A model generated the notes under the pieces. It had not been told where the DNA came from. It did not search any database and saw nothing but the letters and a program-made list of their open reading frames with translations. 64,000 nt of DNA from Rhynchonema sp. JSB1_4 (taxonomy: Eukaryota > Nematoda > Chromadorea > Monhysterida > Xyalidae), in contig JASAMV010000698.1 of NCBI GenBank assembly GCA_030248065.1, positions 1-64,000 on the forward strand, in the 5' to 3' direction. Position numbers and translations under genes: made by a program. Within the stretch, counting starts at the first letter, position 1. Each line of letters opens with the position of its first letter. Positions 25,657 through 47,652 of the stretch are shown one piece after another.

Positions 25657-25874
25657 CAGTCAAACCTCCACATAGTGAACGGAACGGGGCCCGACTATTT
25701 TGTTTCACTATGAAGAATATATTGTGAACTAAGAATATATATTATATATATAGTGAATATATTCACTACGTAGGACAGTGATTGGGACCATTGCCTACCT
25801 AATTTTGGGAGGACTGATCATTCGTTCACTATGCAGAGGGATTGAAAGACGTTCACTGTGTAACGGTTTGACTG
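25657..25874. mobile_element. Mariner/pogo-like MITE (TA-flanked)
   Basis: Ends CAGTCAAACCTCCACATAGT and complementary ...GTGTAACGGTTTGACTG, flanked by TA at 25655-25656 and 25875-25876. The second TA is also the left flank of the next element. Confidence 0.8.
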
Positions 25875-25876
25875 TA

Positions 25877-26067
25877 AAGGCAAACTACACGCCAACACGA
25901 GCCCGATTTCGCAGCTGGCAGAATAGTGAAACATTCATACGTGGCTGCTGATTTGGGAAATGTTACACGTTGAAGGATATAAAGTGGAGCATGATGATTT
26001 TCTCTTTCTATTCGGTTTGAATACACACAACCTTCGAAATCGGGCTCGTGTTGGCGCAGTTTGCCTT
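25877..26067. mobile_element. MITE family B, copy 2
   Basis: AAGGCAAACTACACGCCAAC and complement GTTGGCGCAGTTTGCCTT, with TA at 25875-25876 and 26068-26069. 191 bp. Confidence 0.88.
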
Positions 26068-26069
26068 TA

Positions 26070-29000
26070 TGTAGCATTCGCGCAATGAGCTTGTTATATG
26101 TATGTATATGGGATGGGAGATATCTACATATTCCAAATCGAATCTGTAAGCGGTTGGCAACAATAATAATTTTGCACACTTCAGCACCCATGATACACAC
26201 AGATTTGTGAGCGAGCCAAAATGGGCTCCACAGCACACGCCGAAGATGGGTTGGTTTACCATAACACGTTTGCTGATGGCTTCATGATTGTTTATTTACA
26301 CGAATGGCTAGCTTCCGCCGGATATAAATGCGCCATAAAGTTTGGGTCGGGGTCCCAGAAATGCTAATTCCAGACTAGTTACAGTTTTTTTTGAAAATTA
26401 TGATCACGTTATAAGAAAGAACATTGAAACAAGCGGTAATTTGAAATTCGAGTGGCGCATTGGTCAGAATCCTAAAAACACATAAAAATACTCCAATAAG
26501 GTCACCGGAAACAGGCTTGCCGGGAACATTTTGTCAATTGGGTTGGAGGTGGGGTGCTAATTCACAAAATGCACGCTAGGATACACACGTTGTGCGCTTA
26601 ATGCATCCTCACGCGGTCACTCTCTAATGTAAATGTTGTCATCATGAACATGAACAAACAAACAATAAAGCGACAGAGCCGTGTGTGAAATCAGTGCGCC
26701 ACAATTGCAAAATTGTAATGATAATTATGCGCCGTTGCCATTGTCCGGTTGATTTATTAGTCATACATTTTTAGAGTGACCCGCGGTTCAGTGATGCAGT
26801 TACGATCGCCATCGGTAGTGCTTGGAGATGCATAGAATTGACCAAAAGTTTGTGCTTTAACTCTTTGCCAAATTACACAAATGGGACTCCATGCGATGAA
26901 TAATTGGAGTCAAGTTTCGCTGTTCCACGCGAGCCGGAAACGACGTAAAATAAAGACAACACAGAATACGAGCGATTATGTAAAAGTTTATATCAAGAAA
27001 TTGTCCACCAAAGGAAGGAAACAGGAATAAAATGCCCGAATTATAGTAATTATTCCAACCGCACCGTGAATGGTAGCACGTATCAAAAGTTTTGCGCAAG
27101 CTTCCGAATAATAAAACCACAAGAATAATGTAGACTTCGGCAAAATATAGTGCTGTGCGGAGACCACCGAAGTAGCGAAGAAAGGTGCCCTATTGGGGTA
27201 CTGTATATTCATCCATTCGAAAAAGTGCATGCGATGTCTCATGGGACAGTGCCTTTTATCGCTTTCATGTGCTGCCCAACTGCGCTGAAAACTTTTCTGC
27301 AGGCACAATTCAGCATGCAGATACAAAATGTTTGATAATGCCAAAAGTGACGCAAAAAGACACCTTTGTCCCAAGCGGATACGATAGTTTGAGGCAACTT
27401 TAAAGCACAATATTTCGTCACTATACGCCCCAGAACAAAACCCGTGGACTTTCCTAGACCCTACGACCTTGTGTCTTCATCACACCACAATAAACAACAA
27501 AATCGGAACGCCAAGTCTTGATTCAAACAAAACAAACCGCCGAGAACACTGTGATGACAGCATCAACGCCAAATATCAACATTGTGCTATATTTATGCTC
27601 GCAAATGCAACAGAAAGGCCGGCGACTGGAGAGGGTGTAAATCCCGGTGGAGTCCCAGAGAACGATGCGAGAGATAGCGGGCAGTGCGTCGAAATATATT
27701 TCAGTTTGCGCGCAAAATAAGATAATCCAACTGTGAAATTGCGCGCAGCGCTCGTTACTGTTTGCTTCCGCGCAAATTATTGTTTCAATGAAAGATCGGG
27801 TTTGATGTGCAGTAAGGTTACAGTTCCAGTACTGCGACTGGTTCTGATCCGAAAACTGAAGTTGGCATGATTTCAAGTGCACAGAATGAAATATGGATGA
27901 TACCACTAGCGCGGAAGTGCACACGTCGGAAACGGAACCCACTCAAAAGAGGACATTGGCAGCATCATAAAATTGACGGATTAATATTTTGTTTGCGAAC
28001 GAGCCACCTTTGAGCGCAAGTCAAGCTGTTAGTACTGCATACGCTGATGGATGGGTTAAAGCTTCATTCGTGATGACTGATGGGTCAGGCGAGTTTTCAG
28101 CTGCTGATTAGCATGATTTCGTAATAAAACAGCATTGTTTGGGCGTGGTTCTGGAAAACAAATTATTGGAAATTGTGATAATGGACACTTAACGGCCATT
28201 CCATTATCATACGATAAGCAAGAATTCATTTTCATATAAAAAAATCAGCGCGCCTCTCGAAAAAGCCACTCAATCAAACCATTGTGTGGCCAGAGGACCA
28301 CGCCTGTTTGTCCAAAGAGAGTGATGTTATTATTAGGGCATCATAAGCGGTTGTAAAAATGCACTGATCTGAACACTTTGGGCATATGCATTGTTGATGA
28401 ATAAATGCAACAGCAGGGCTCACACAGAAAACATCAGAGCAGGAGCTTGAGTGGCCAGCCCTGGGGTTCATAATGAATCTATAATACGAATGCCATCACA
28501 GACCAGCGGGATACCGGGCATTAGAGACACTTTGCTGGTTTGGTGATGTTGGGGACGATGATATCATGAGAGGATTTATTGGTTCCCCGCATGCTTCTCA
28601 AAAACTTCTCTATCTTCAAATAAAATTTTTTTGTGATAATTGTGAAACGCAATTATGTGCAGTTGGTTTGAAAAAACGGCTTAAAAGGCCCTGCATGAAA
28701 ACATCAGACAGAGAAAAGTAACAGACGCGGCCAAAATCCCAAGCAAGATTAAACAGCAACCCCAGAAACTTGTTTCTCCAACTCAAAATGATATTATAGG
28801 AAGGGCTGACCAGTATGGTGAACAATCTCTCTGACCGAAAAAGAGCGCTGGGTCGAAAAGTTTGTCTTCTGATGCTTTGGAGCCAGAAAGATGATAGATT
28901 GATGACAAAAGTGATCGGGACACGCACGCGTTTGGGTGGACTGAGATACGGATCGGACGGCTGTTTCAGTGGAGTTTGGGTAATATGGTGATTTAGGGAC

Positions 29001-29490
29001 CCCTTGGCGGATAAGGCTGGTGTTTCGGAACCTTTTGAGCAAAAACCTGCGTCTGAAGATTTTCAGATTTACAACAGGACGTTTTTGAACTGAAGATTTC
29101 GTCAGATATGTATATTATGTATGTGAAACTGGTCCAACCAAATTAAACACATACAGTATGTATTGATACAAACCATACCGGAGCCAAGGTTAATGAACAT
29201 TCATTATTACATAGATGTTGTTGAGAGCAGATTTACTGGAATAACAGACAAAACGGATATGACACGCATGCCTACATGCCACATTAGCTATGTGGATAGA
29301 GAATACTACATAATATTTCATTTGTCGGGCTCAATGATACTGTCACAGCAACAACGTATATCAGTGTTTCATGCGAAACGTTGCCCAAGGTCTGCAAGGG
29401 CAACCAATAAAATACAGCCAACCTGAATGCAACAACAACCAAATACCTTCACTTGCTGACTATCGTGTTCCGTTATGATAACACATACAG
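26070..29490. other. No recognised gene
   Basis: Minus-strand frames of 100-140 codons occur (for example around 26988-27410 and 27523-27942), but they show no family motif or convincing splice context. I see nothing else definite. Confidence 0.4.
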
Positions 29491-29492
29491 TA

Positions 29493-30221
29493 CAGTGAAC
29501 CCTCTTTATAGTTACCCTCTGTAAACCCCAGCGACAAACTTGTCAGGTCCCGAATTTTCACGTATGTTATAACTCTAGGTGAAGTTATACTCGTTCGTAG
29601 CGAACACAACGAACACGACGAACAAATTTGTATTGCATTTGCAGTGAGCTGTGCGCAGTTATTGAAACATCAGTAACGTGCATTTCTTTATTGTGCCCTG
29701 CAGCAACACTTTGATATTCCATTTGGTTCATCCTGCTAAATTGACTCAAAAATAGAATTTGTTCGTCATGTTCGTGGTGTTCGCGACGAACGAGTATAAC
29801 TCCACCTTCAGACATTTTTTTGTTGCGTGTGCACATAGTGGCTTGCCCTCTGGACGGATCCTCAACTACGGAAACCTCTCCTAACTCATGGTGACAAAAT
29901 CTCAGGCATCGCTCGTGTCAAGCACCAACGGGGCTCCAGTGTTGCGGACAAAATGAGAGAAAAATTGAGCGCAGACTAGCCCAAACACCAGGCGTTTTGT
30001 GCGTTTGTTGGCATTATATGTGGTGTTATTTCTGCAATTTAACGTCTGAGGTGGTGTTACTGCTAAGCACAGTCATGATCCACAACCGCACTGTTCCACA
30101 TGCAAAATAAGCCCAGTGTGAAGATCCTGCTAAATTCTTATTCTTTACCGTGTGGAAATATTCTATGTAGCCACAAAAGTGACCTTGGTCCTGTTTATGT
30201 CACTATAAAGAGGGTTGACTG
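29493..30221. mobile_element. Mariner-like element with a nested hairpin
   Basis: Ends CAGTGAACCCTCTTTATAGT and complementary ...CTATAAAGAGGGTTGACTG, flanked by TA (29491-29492, 30222-30223). Inside, 29578-29808 is another hairpin element with arms GGTGAAGTTATACTCGTTCG / complement and repeats of the type GAACACGACGAACA. No transposase frame was seen. Confidence 0.8.
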
Positions 30222-31479
30222 TATTACAACAGGTCATGTTGATGTTGTAATAAGTGAGCATGTGTCAAAACAATAATAATGTCAATGACGCTCTGTCCAC
30301 ATGGGTGTACACAGGGTTGGAAATAATGATGGCAGTTAAAATTGATAGGTGACATGTGGCTTGGCTCATTTTGTGATCGCGCACCCAGTCGGAACGAATC
30401 TGTCTTTTTCATGACCACGAGATTATTTTGAATTGAAGCCACACTTTGAGCTTCCACTGGCATTGTTCGATTCTCGAGCAAAAAAACTCTCTGTGTTACA
30501 CAAAACGAAAGAGATTCAACATGAACTGCACACATTCAAATGGGCGAAAGCCCAAACTTGGCCCGACGATACGCTTGACTTCCATTGTGGTAGTCGTAAG
30601 TCACGTGATGTTTCATGGTGGTGAGCCGTTTGCGAATCGACACTTGATTCTTTGGAAAGTGAATAAGAAGGCCAAAAATTGGTTGAGCACGGTTGGTCCC
30701 TTAGCCAAACGGCAGGGGTCGTGGGTGTACTATTTTTTTTCAATACCAGGAGTGCGCAGTTGGCTATAGGTTACACCTTTATCGACAATAAGGCGAGGCG
30801 ATAATCTTCGACAAGTGAATCAGACCGAGAGCATGACCACTTGGGGGTGCATAGATTGGCGATAATTTTATGCCATTATTGGACAGCTTCTATATGAGTG
30901 CCACTGATGACAACAAATCAAAAAGTGAGTTAGTGCGTCATGTCTGGGATAGATTCAATCTCGACGAGGAAACAAAGTTTGACACTAAATTGCGAAACTC
31001 AATGTTCTTTCGATGTTCTTCAAGAGATGATGGCCAATAAAAAGTTTTGAGCTTGTTGTGCACCAGTAGCGATAGTGTGTTGTGTGCATGTCTCAATGCA
31101 TGAGCCCTACTATTTAGCCGTCATACGGTCGTTGTGCGTCAGCTTGACATCTGGGGTGGGGAATAACCCGTCACATACCGATTTGCCAGCTCAACACACA
31201 TTCCTTGATAATCAGGCAACTTCACAGTCCCATTCCAAACAACCACAACATTGACAAATTGCTTCCTGTGTTTTGTGTCCATAATTTGAATTGCCGCCAA
31301 AAACACACATCTACCGTAGTCGTGCGTGAAACATTTTAGTGCAACAATGTTTTGGAATGGTTATGCTGTGTTGAACATAACGCTTCAGCACGACGACGGT
31401 GGCGCTGCTTTTCGAAGAAAAACGCGTGATCCATCTGGCCCAGTTTTGCCCATCAAACTTTTCATGACGTGCAGTGTTC

Positions 31480-32020
31480 GATTGGGCACTCCCGGAATAT
31501 ACGGGACCTGACCAAAACAGCCTAAATTGGCTCCGCAATGACATAAATCTTTTCCTGGAGTTCTCACTTTCAGTGATGCTGAAGACGAGACGGAGAGTAT
31601 TTTCAGATCATTGGATCTGCATGCCTTGTGCTATTTTGTCCCAAAATATTGCCAAAATATCGGTTGACGGTGGTGCTTAGGCAGGTTCGAATCCCACCGT
31701 GGCCCACCACCTCGAAGTGTGAAATTGAACTTTTTTTGGATTTTATGCTTTGTATGGGCAGGTCTTCCTGGCTGGTGCCTAAGCCTAAGCCTAAGCCTGA
31801 ACATAAACCCAGGCATAAGGTACAAACAGCTGGACAAGAGCGTCAAGCAGCGTCAGTCAGTATTATTCAGGCTCAGTCAGGTTTTCAGGTGTTAGGCTTT
31901 GCTGCGATGTCAAAATGGTTTCCATAATGGTTTTCAGTGCCCCAGAAAACCCCAGGAAAAGTTTCATCTCATTTCATTGCCGATTTAGAAGTTTTCTGGC
32001 TAGGTCCCGTATATTCCGGG
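31480..32020. repeat. Inverted repeat pair with a tRNA-type B box between
   Basis: GGCACTCCCGGAATATACGG (from about 31485) and its complement (near 32004-32024) belong to ~100-bp imperfect inverted arms. Between them lies GGTTCGAATCC (31684-31694), a perfect Pol III B box followed by ...CCCACCA, with no clear A box. This suggests a tRNA-derived SINE fragment. Confidence 0.55.
31777..31800. repeat. Interstitial telomere-like run (GCCTAA)n
   Basis: Three perfect GCCTAA units plus one GCCTGA, the complement of the nematode telomere unit TTAGGC. It lies just downstream of a B-box sequence, so it could be a SINE tail. Confidence 0.6.
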
Positions 32021-32158
32021 AGTGCCTTCGATTGTTGTTGGTTCTGCCGCAGATTGACGGGCGACACCGCAACGGATTGGTTTTCTCCAGGTTTTATCGA
32101 TTCTCACGGTGTTACCCTCTGTTTTCCACACAACACAACCACACATTTCTATTCGCGC

Positions 32159-33017
32159 CAGAGATCGGAAACGGGCCGGGTAAAGTCGGCCCGGCCCGGC
32201 CCGGTCGGCGAAAAGTCCGGCCCGGCCCGGCCCGGTGGAGGGCTGCAGGTCGGCCCGGCCCGGCCCGTTTTGGCTTGAGGTCGGCCCGGCCCGGCCCGGC
32301 CCGGCCCGGTCAGCCAATTTTCAAGGGCTGAAAACTAAAAAAGTCCAAAAAGCTGAAAAAAATTCAAAAATTTTCTGCAGAATACTTGTTTTCACTGGTT
32401 GGTACAGCTGGAGGGAAGGGTAGGTAGGTAAGGTAGGTAGGTAGATTGACGCGCCATCCTGATGCAGTACGTAAGTCGCCGCCCCGGTTGGTACAGTAGT
32501 GTAGTAGGTATGGTATAATTTTTGGCTCAAAATGGTTTAAAATCGGTATTTTTCACTCCATATAGGCGAAAAATCGCGCGTGACGCGCGAAATTAGCGCT
32601 TAAGAGTACATTCTCATCAATATGTAGACATAAAATTTTGTTCCCGGACGACTCCCCCCAGCTCGGCCGGTCGGTACTACAGTAGGTAGGTTGATTGCAG
32701 GCAGGCTTTTTTGGTGGTGCAGTACGAGTAGGTTGATTGCTGCAAAGCAAAGGCCTGGGTATGGGTAGCTACTGCTTCTTTCTTCAAAACGATGACTGAA
32801 AAGATCAAGAACTAGGAAATGTTATTGCGCGAAGCGCAAAAATTTTGAAAATTTTGGTTCAAAAAATGGTAATTTCGTTCAAATTTAGGCATACCGGGCC
32901 GGACCGGGCCGGGCCGAGCAGCCCGGCCCGGCCCGGTCCCCCCAAATCTCCGGCCCGGCCCGGCCCGGTCGATCAACTCCAAAATCGCGGCCCGGGCCAG
33001 CCCGTTTCCGATCTCTG
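32159..33017. mobile_element. hAT-like element, 8-bp duplication ATTCGCGC
   Basis: Ends CAGAGATCGGAAACGGGC and its exact complement. Exact duplications ATTCGCGC at 32151-32158 and 33018-33025. 859 bp with blocks of (CGGCC)n near both ends and GGTAGGTA runs inside. Open frames here are G/P/R-rich by-products of the repeats. Confidence 0.92.
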
Positions 33018-33685
33018 ATTCGCGCTGTTCTCCTCGCTTTGTAGTTTTCACTTTGCCCCCTCCCCTGCTGCCCTGCTGAATTAAAATTTTATTTTTTGCA
33101 CCACTGAACAGCACAGCACAACACATTGCCTCTGTGTTCTCCGGTGGACCACCACGACCACAATCTTGTTCGTTGCGTTTGCGTGTCGAAAAACCCGTGT
33201 AAATGTGAATGTGCACGATCTCGCAATCCAGTTGTCCCTGTCCGACCGTTCGACAGCGGCAGAACCACACAACCAAAAAGTAACTTTTTGACGGTTTGTC
33301 GTTCTCGGTTATCGCCGTGCGTGGCACTGCTACGACTACGAGGAAGATGACAATGGAACATTGCAGCGCGGGCCGGGCAACGCCGATTTTCCGACCAGCA
33401 CTTGTCGGGCGTTTTTTCCGTTTTTTTGCCAGGAAAAAATACGGTTATGGTTGCGCTGTCTCCCTCACTCGAATTTTTCATCTCAAAAAGTGACTTTTTC
33501 GCGAACTTAGGTCTCTTCCGCCCCCTTCCATCCGTCGGGGCTACACTATTGCCTCCTCCGCCCGAAAAAACGCAGGGTTCGCTATCTCCCCCTCCTGATC
33601 AGGAACTACAAAGCTATTGTTTGCCAAGACTGAAGCGAAAACTATCAAAAATAGTTTTGCACGCTGTGGGTGCCACAAGTAGAAG

Positions 33686-34097
33686 CAGTGTAGTTCCTGG
33701 GGGGGGGGAGGGGGGGTCCCCCCTCGGGTACGTCTGTTCCCCCTCCATGGTACGCCTGCCCCACTGTTCCCCCTCCGGGTACGTCTGCTCCCCCAATTTT
33801 TACCTAAAATAGGCAAATTTTGGCCTAAAATAGGCATTTTTTGGCCTAAAATGGGTGATTTTTAGGTCAATGATGTCAAAAGTCGCCAAAATACCCTTTT
33901 TATGGAGATTTTTTTCCGAAAAGGGGCAAAAATGAGCCAAATTTTCGACCTCAAAAAATGACTTTTCTCAAAATTTGGGTCCTCCCCCCCTCCCTTCCGG
34001 GTCCCTCCCCCCCTTCCCCCCCAGGTGGGTACGTCTGTTCCCCCTCCGAAAAAAGGGGGGTTCCGCCTGTTCCCCCTCCGGACCAGGAACTACACTG
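33686..34097. mobile_element. hAT-like MITE family D, copy 1 (AGTAGAAG)
   Basis: Ends CAGTGTAGTTCCTGG / CCAGGAACTACACTG with exact duplications AGTAGAAG at 33678-33685 and 34098-34105. 412 bp. G/C homopolymer runs at the ends and repeated GCCTAAAATAGGC-type text inside. Confidence 0.93.
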
Positions 34098-34105
34098 AGT
34101 AGAAG

Positions 34106-34966
34106 TGACGCAATCAAACGAGGCTAATTGATTTTATGGTAATAACGGTTTTCCCTGATCCTAGCTCCGTCGTGCCATGCATCTAAACAACATAATGTCT
34201 TAGGTTCTTTGATCCTTCATTCTTCATCGGCTCAATTTTTTAAGCATCGTTTATTTTTCGTGCTCTCGCATTTTCTATTTTACCGTTTCTCTTGCGTATT
34301 GCGATGTTTTGACCGATTTTGAGGAAGAAAACCCGATTTCAAACCCGAACAAAGTCCATCACATGTAACTTCAGATATCGTGCGTGCCACAGAAGCACCG
34401 CTACAATTTTTAATGTTTGATCCGTCTAATACATAAATGCTGCGACATTGTATTGTTGTGTGCCGCGCAGCAACCATACCTGGTTCAATAATAATCGGGG
34501 CTGTCAATTTTACCGCCGGTTAGACAAGCAAACAGTCATCAGCTAGCCGGGCGTGGTGCAAGTGTAAATGGTAACATCATTGAGGGCTGCCGTTGTTGAT
34601 TTGTTGTAAAGGTGGGCTGAATATTTTTCTGTTTTTGGTTTAGTATCAGCTCTTCTCATTCTCTGATTTTGATCTGATCTGCAAGCTTTTCCACATTCAT
34701 TAATGCAGGCCAGGCGCACACAATCAGAACTCTTGATGTAAATTGAGTCGATTATAGAACTTTTGGAATCGAATTGCGTAATGATAGTGGCTGTGCGAGC
34801 GAAGTTATTCGCTATTTGGGCCCTGTTGATGTACTTATAGCGACGTTTTACTTTACTCGACTTTTACAGAAAGCGTGGAATACAAACGAAGTCTTCAAAA
34901 AGTATTTTGTGTGAAAATATTTCCGATAATTGCAGCCCTACTCATCCATCCAGCAAGTTGACTCGT
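34106..34966. promoter_or_regulatory. 5' flank of GSK3
   Basis: No exon recognised. The plus strand is T-rich. An acceptor-like TAATTGCAG ends near 34934, so a 5' UTR intron is possible before ATG 34967. No TATA box could be assigned. Confidence 0.35.
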
Positions 34967-44098
<9,132 letters not shown>

Positions 44099-44443
44099 TG
44101 GTCGGATAGGATTAGGTGAGGAGACATTTGCGGGGTCTGGGGTTGTTCTGGGCACGAACCTTGATCATTTGGTCGGTTATGGAGTTTAGGATGTTTGAGC
44201 ATACATTTGAGCCAGCAAGCGTGTCCGGAAATTGTTCGCCGATTGCATGAAATATATCGTGGTGTAAAATTTGCAGTTTTCGCTCACTGTCACTGTGGCC
44301 GAAATTCGGAATCGCTTTTATTTACATAGACCGGATCTGAACAACACATACGGTTTCAAAGTTTCGGGAGTGGTTGCGATGTCTTGTTTCTGCAGAACTG
44401 GGCCCGATCCACAGAAGCCGAATTACCTAAACATATAACCATA

Positions 44444-44907
44444 CCGGAGTTTTCCACTTAAAGCCCCCGGGGCTCTATGCGGAAATTGGTGGAAAATGGA
44501 CCCTCCGACCAGAAAGAAAAAATCCAATTAGAGCCCCCGGGGGCTTTAAGTGGAAACGTTTCCACTTACAGCCCTCGGGGGCTTTAAGCGGAAAACTGGG
44601 TGTTTTCATCGTTGTCAGTAGGGACACTTTAGGCCAGCACTTTGACATTCTGATACCATATTTCAACATGATTGTGAGGATCTTCATCTAAACGTGGCAA
44701 AACGTTGGTAAAATAACAGAAAAGTGGTGTATTTTGGTCATTCTTACACTAGTTTGAACTATTTTGGCATCTTTACTGTTCGATGTAAAATGAATGGTCC
44801 GTAAAAAATAAATCCAATTAGAGCCCCCGGGGGCTTTAAGTGGAAAATTTTCCACTTAGAGCCCCCGAGGGCTCTATTCGGGGGAGGCTTTAAGTGGAAA
44901 ACTCCGG
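44444..44907. mobile_element. TA-flanked MITE, CCGGAGTTTTCCACTTAAAG ends
   Basis: Left CCGGAGTTTTCCACTTAAAG and complementary right end CTTTAAGTGGAAAACTCCGG, flanked by TA (44442-44443, 44908-44909). The interior holds further copies of AGCCCCCGGGGGCTTTAAGT. It lies 345 bp after the GSK3 stop, possibly in the 3' UTR. Confidence 0.85.
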
Positions 44908-45127
44908 TAAATCCGTACCCCTGCCTAAACCTATGTCTAACAATTTTTTTGGCGCGCTTGTTGGTCGCGTGGCTGCGGCATGCAGTATGCAACTTACAAA
45001 AAAACAAGAACAATGGTGTGTTGCACGATGTAAAAGTCTAGCTACAGGTTTTTGTTTACGTATGTTTTGGTAATTCGGCTTCTGTTAGCCGGGTGTTGAG
45101 AGTTATTGACATGTGGGAGAACGTGTG

Positions 45128-45315
45128 AAGGCAAACTACACCAACACGAGCCCGATTTCGAAGGTGGTGTGTATTCAAAACGAATAGCCAGAGAAAATCG
45201 CCTTGCTCCACTTTGTATTCTTCAACGTGTAACATTTTCCAAATTAGCAGCCACGTCAGAATGTTTCACTATTCTGCCAGCTGCGAAATCGAGCTCATGT
45301 TGGCGTAGTTTGCCT
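45128..45315. mobile_element. MITE family B, copy 3
   Basis: AAGGCAAACTACACCAACAC... and complement ...GTTGGCGTAGTTTGCC. Confidence 0.85.
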
Positions 45316-47243
45316 ATATTGTCCTATGGTTCAAGCGAACTATTTGTTGAGTTATAATTTGGAATTATGCAAAGCGAGGGCAGCTGCCTACCAATCGAAG
45401 TTGTTGGTAATTCTTGAATAGTTTATGAACGGGGCGAAACATTTTTTGAATTTTTTTAATAATGTTCTTGTTGGGTGGGTCCATGTTTACGTTTCTCAAC
45501 CTGTGCAACAGTTCAGTCACCACGCCAGCGAAAACTTCGCTGCAAAAAAAGGCTCAGACTGAAACAGTTTTGTTGCGCGGGTGAGGTGACGTATGTTTAC
45601 GTTTTATGCCATGACATGTGGTGACAAGCTAAGCCGTTTAGCGCACATCAAGGCTGGCTAGACGGCTAGCTCCTTCTGGGTACCCGTGTGTGTGTGTGCA
45701 TTTGGGAACAAAAACGTGCGTGCTTGCTTGTTCAGCTGAAAATGTCTAATGTACCGCACAATAATGGAGCAGTGCTTTACGCTTTATGGTCCATTGGTTT
45801 TCACCAGTTCGGGGCTGTAGTCCTGCTGGTTGCGCGGGATAGTCTTTTTGGGGCGCCTGGTTTTCTTATTTTTTAGGGGTCATTCAACAGAGTGCATGGT
45901 TTGCGTTTTGTGATCATGCACAGGAGGGCTGGTACCGATATAAGTGTGTTGGTGATTCTCTTTTGTGTTGGACACTTGGATTGATTCTATTTCAAGCAAT
46001 GCCGCTAATTTCGTCCAGCACGAAAGTTGTTATCAGGCAGCTATAACGTATGCGCTGGTCGAAATTAATGTCTAGTAAAGCTTGAAATTTTTTCATCCTC
46101 AAATACGAAAAAAGTCACACGATCAATGCAAGACGAACGGACACCGAATTTGATGATGAGTAAAGATGTGGGTCCATGTGGGTCCTTGACACTTCAGTCC
46201 CAAAGAATGAAGATCGGAACAAAAACCTAACAATCACACATTTTTTGTTTCAGTTTTTAAAGGCCCCGACTCAATTTGTGCTTGTGTCCACCATCGGTCT
46301 TGCTGCTGTACACAACAACAACAACAACAACACCAACCCAACATGGAGCGACAACACAACAACAAAGCTGCTGCTGCTGCTCGGATAAAACTGTTCAAAT
46401 TAATAAATGCAAAATATATAAATATTGATTATTGTATTTTTGCAATGCCCGCTGTTGTCGTGGTTGGCTGGTCAGGTTAGCGCTGTTTGTTTGACTGGAC
46501 TGGTTTTACATGTATGTACATTTACAAATATGTATTATTATAATATCACACACGTGTCGTATTTTTCTGTCGAGATTTTAGCCGGTCCTGGGTTTGATGA
46601 ACAGATTTTTGTGCTCTTGATTTATTTTGGTTGGGTTCTGGCCTTCTGAATTAAAAAAAAGTAATTTGGAGCACATTAATCGGTCTCTAATCTGATTTGA
46701 CCGATGCATACATAGAAATGAATTCCGCTTGCGCCTATTCACTCTGCTGCACTCTCTCTGACATCACGTGGCTGCTCTTGCTTAGACATGTATTCAATTT
46801 AGTGATCATTAATCGATTAATTAACAAAATTATTAAATGGCCGTAATTCTTTAATGTTAACCACACACCATTGCTGATTTAATTATGTCCAATTACACGA
46901 TAATGCTGTGTTGCTTTTCCAAACAATGAGTGTTCTACATTTCTTTAGTGCGAACGTGAAACTGCATTTTATCCTGCACCGGTTTTAAAAACAGTGTACA
47001 TAACGAATTTATGATTTTGTGTGTTGCTGTTCCGCATTATTTTGGAATAGTGGACCGCCTTTGTGAAAAAGATGCGAAACAGCCACATGCTATAACTTCT
47101 TCGGGTTAATCAAATATACCTGTGTGTTTCGTTGCATAGTTACCGCTACCGCCACTGTAAAAACGGACTTCATTTCGGTGTTGAAAAAGATACCAAGCAA
47201 CATTGCACAGTATATTGTAGCACACTTTTTTCTCGCACGCCTC
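45316..47243. other. GSK3 downstream region, no further coding exon recognised
   Basis: Holds a CAA/CTG-rich stretch at 46310-46385, an AATAAA near 46403 and a GACCAGC-type hairpin at 46006-46075. It could be GSK3 3' UTR or intergenic. Confidence 0.4.
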
Positions 47244-47615
47244 TGCTATAGTGTTTCCTTTTTATGCAAGTCAAAGGAAACCAGCTACCCCACGTTATAA
47301 CTCAACTCCAGTTTGGGGTCGAGATTTCAGAAACCAATGAAAGAGATTAAGAATGTGTCCTTGTTAATCCAAACACGACACTCAGCAGCAAACATGGTGA
47401 AATGTTTCATTGACATGCAGGCAGCGCACACGTGCAAAGCTCACAGCGAGCATGTGAAACATTGTTGTTGTTAGATTCCGCAGGCAAACTTTGACACGTT
47501 TTTGCCAGCTGCCTGATTGAATCGAAATTGTAATCTCGACCTCAACTAGAAGTTCAGTTATAACACGGGCCCGCGCGTTTCCTTGGACCAAGAAAAACAG
47601 GAAACACTATACCAA
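47244..47615. mobile_element. Inverted-repeat element, TATAGTGTTTCC ends
   Basis: TATAGTGTTTCCTTTTT on the left and AGGAAACACTATA on the right. Inner arms GTTATAACTCAACTCC / complement are also present. Limits approximate. Confidence 0.6.
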
Positions 47616-47652
47616 GTGACATAAATTGTAATAATAAGTGTGGGGTATGGTA

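Noticed and set aside
31640..31715. A working tRNA gene ending in CCCACCA.
   Set aside because: Only the B box is convincing; no matching acceptor stem or A box upstream.
32812..33327. 171-codon minus-strand frame.
   Set aside because: Overlaps the GC repeats and end of the hAT-like element and has no transposase features.
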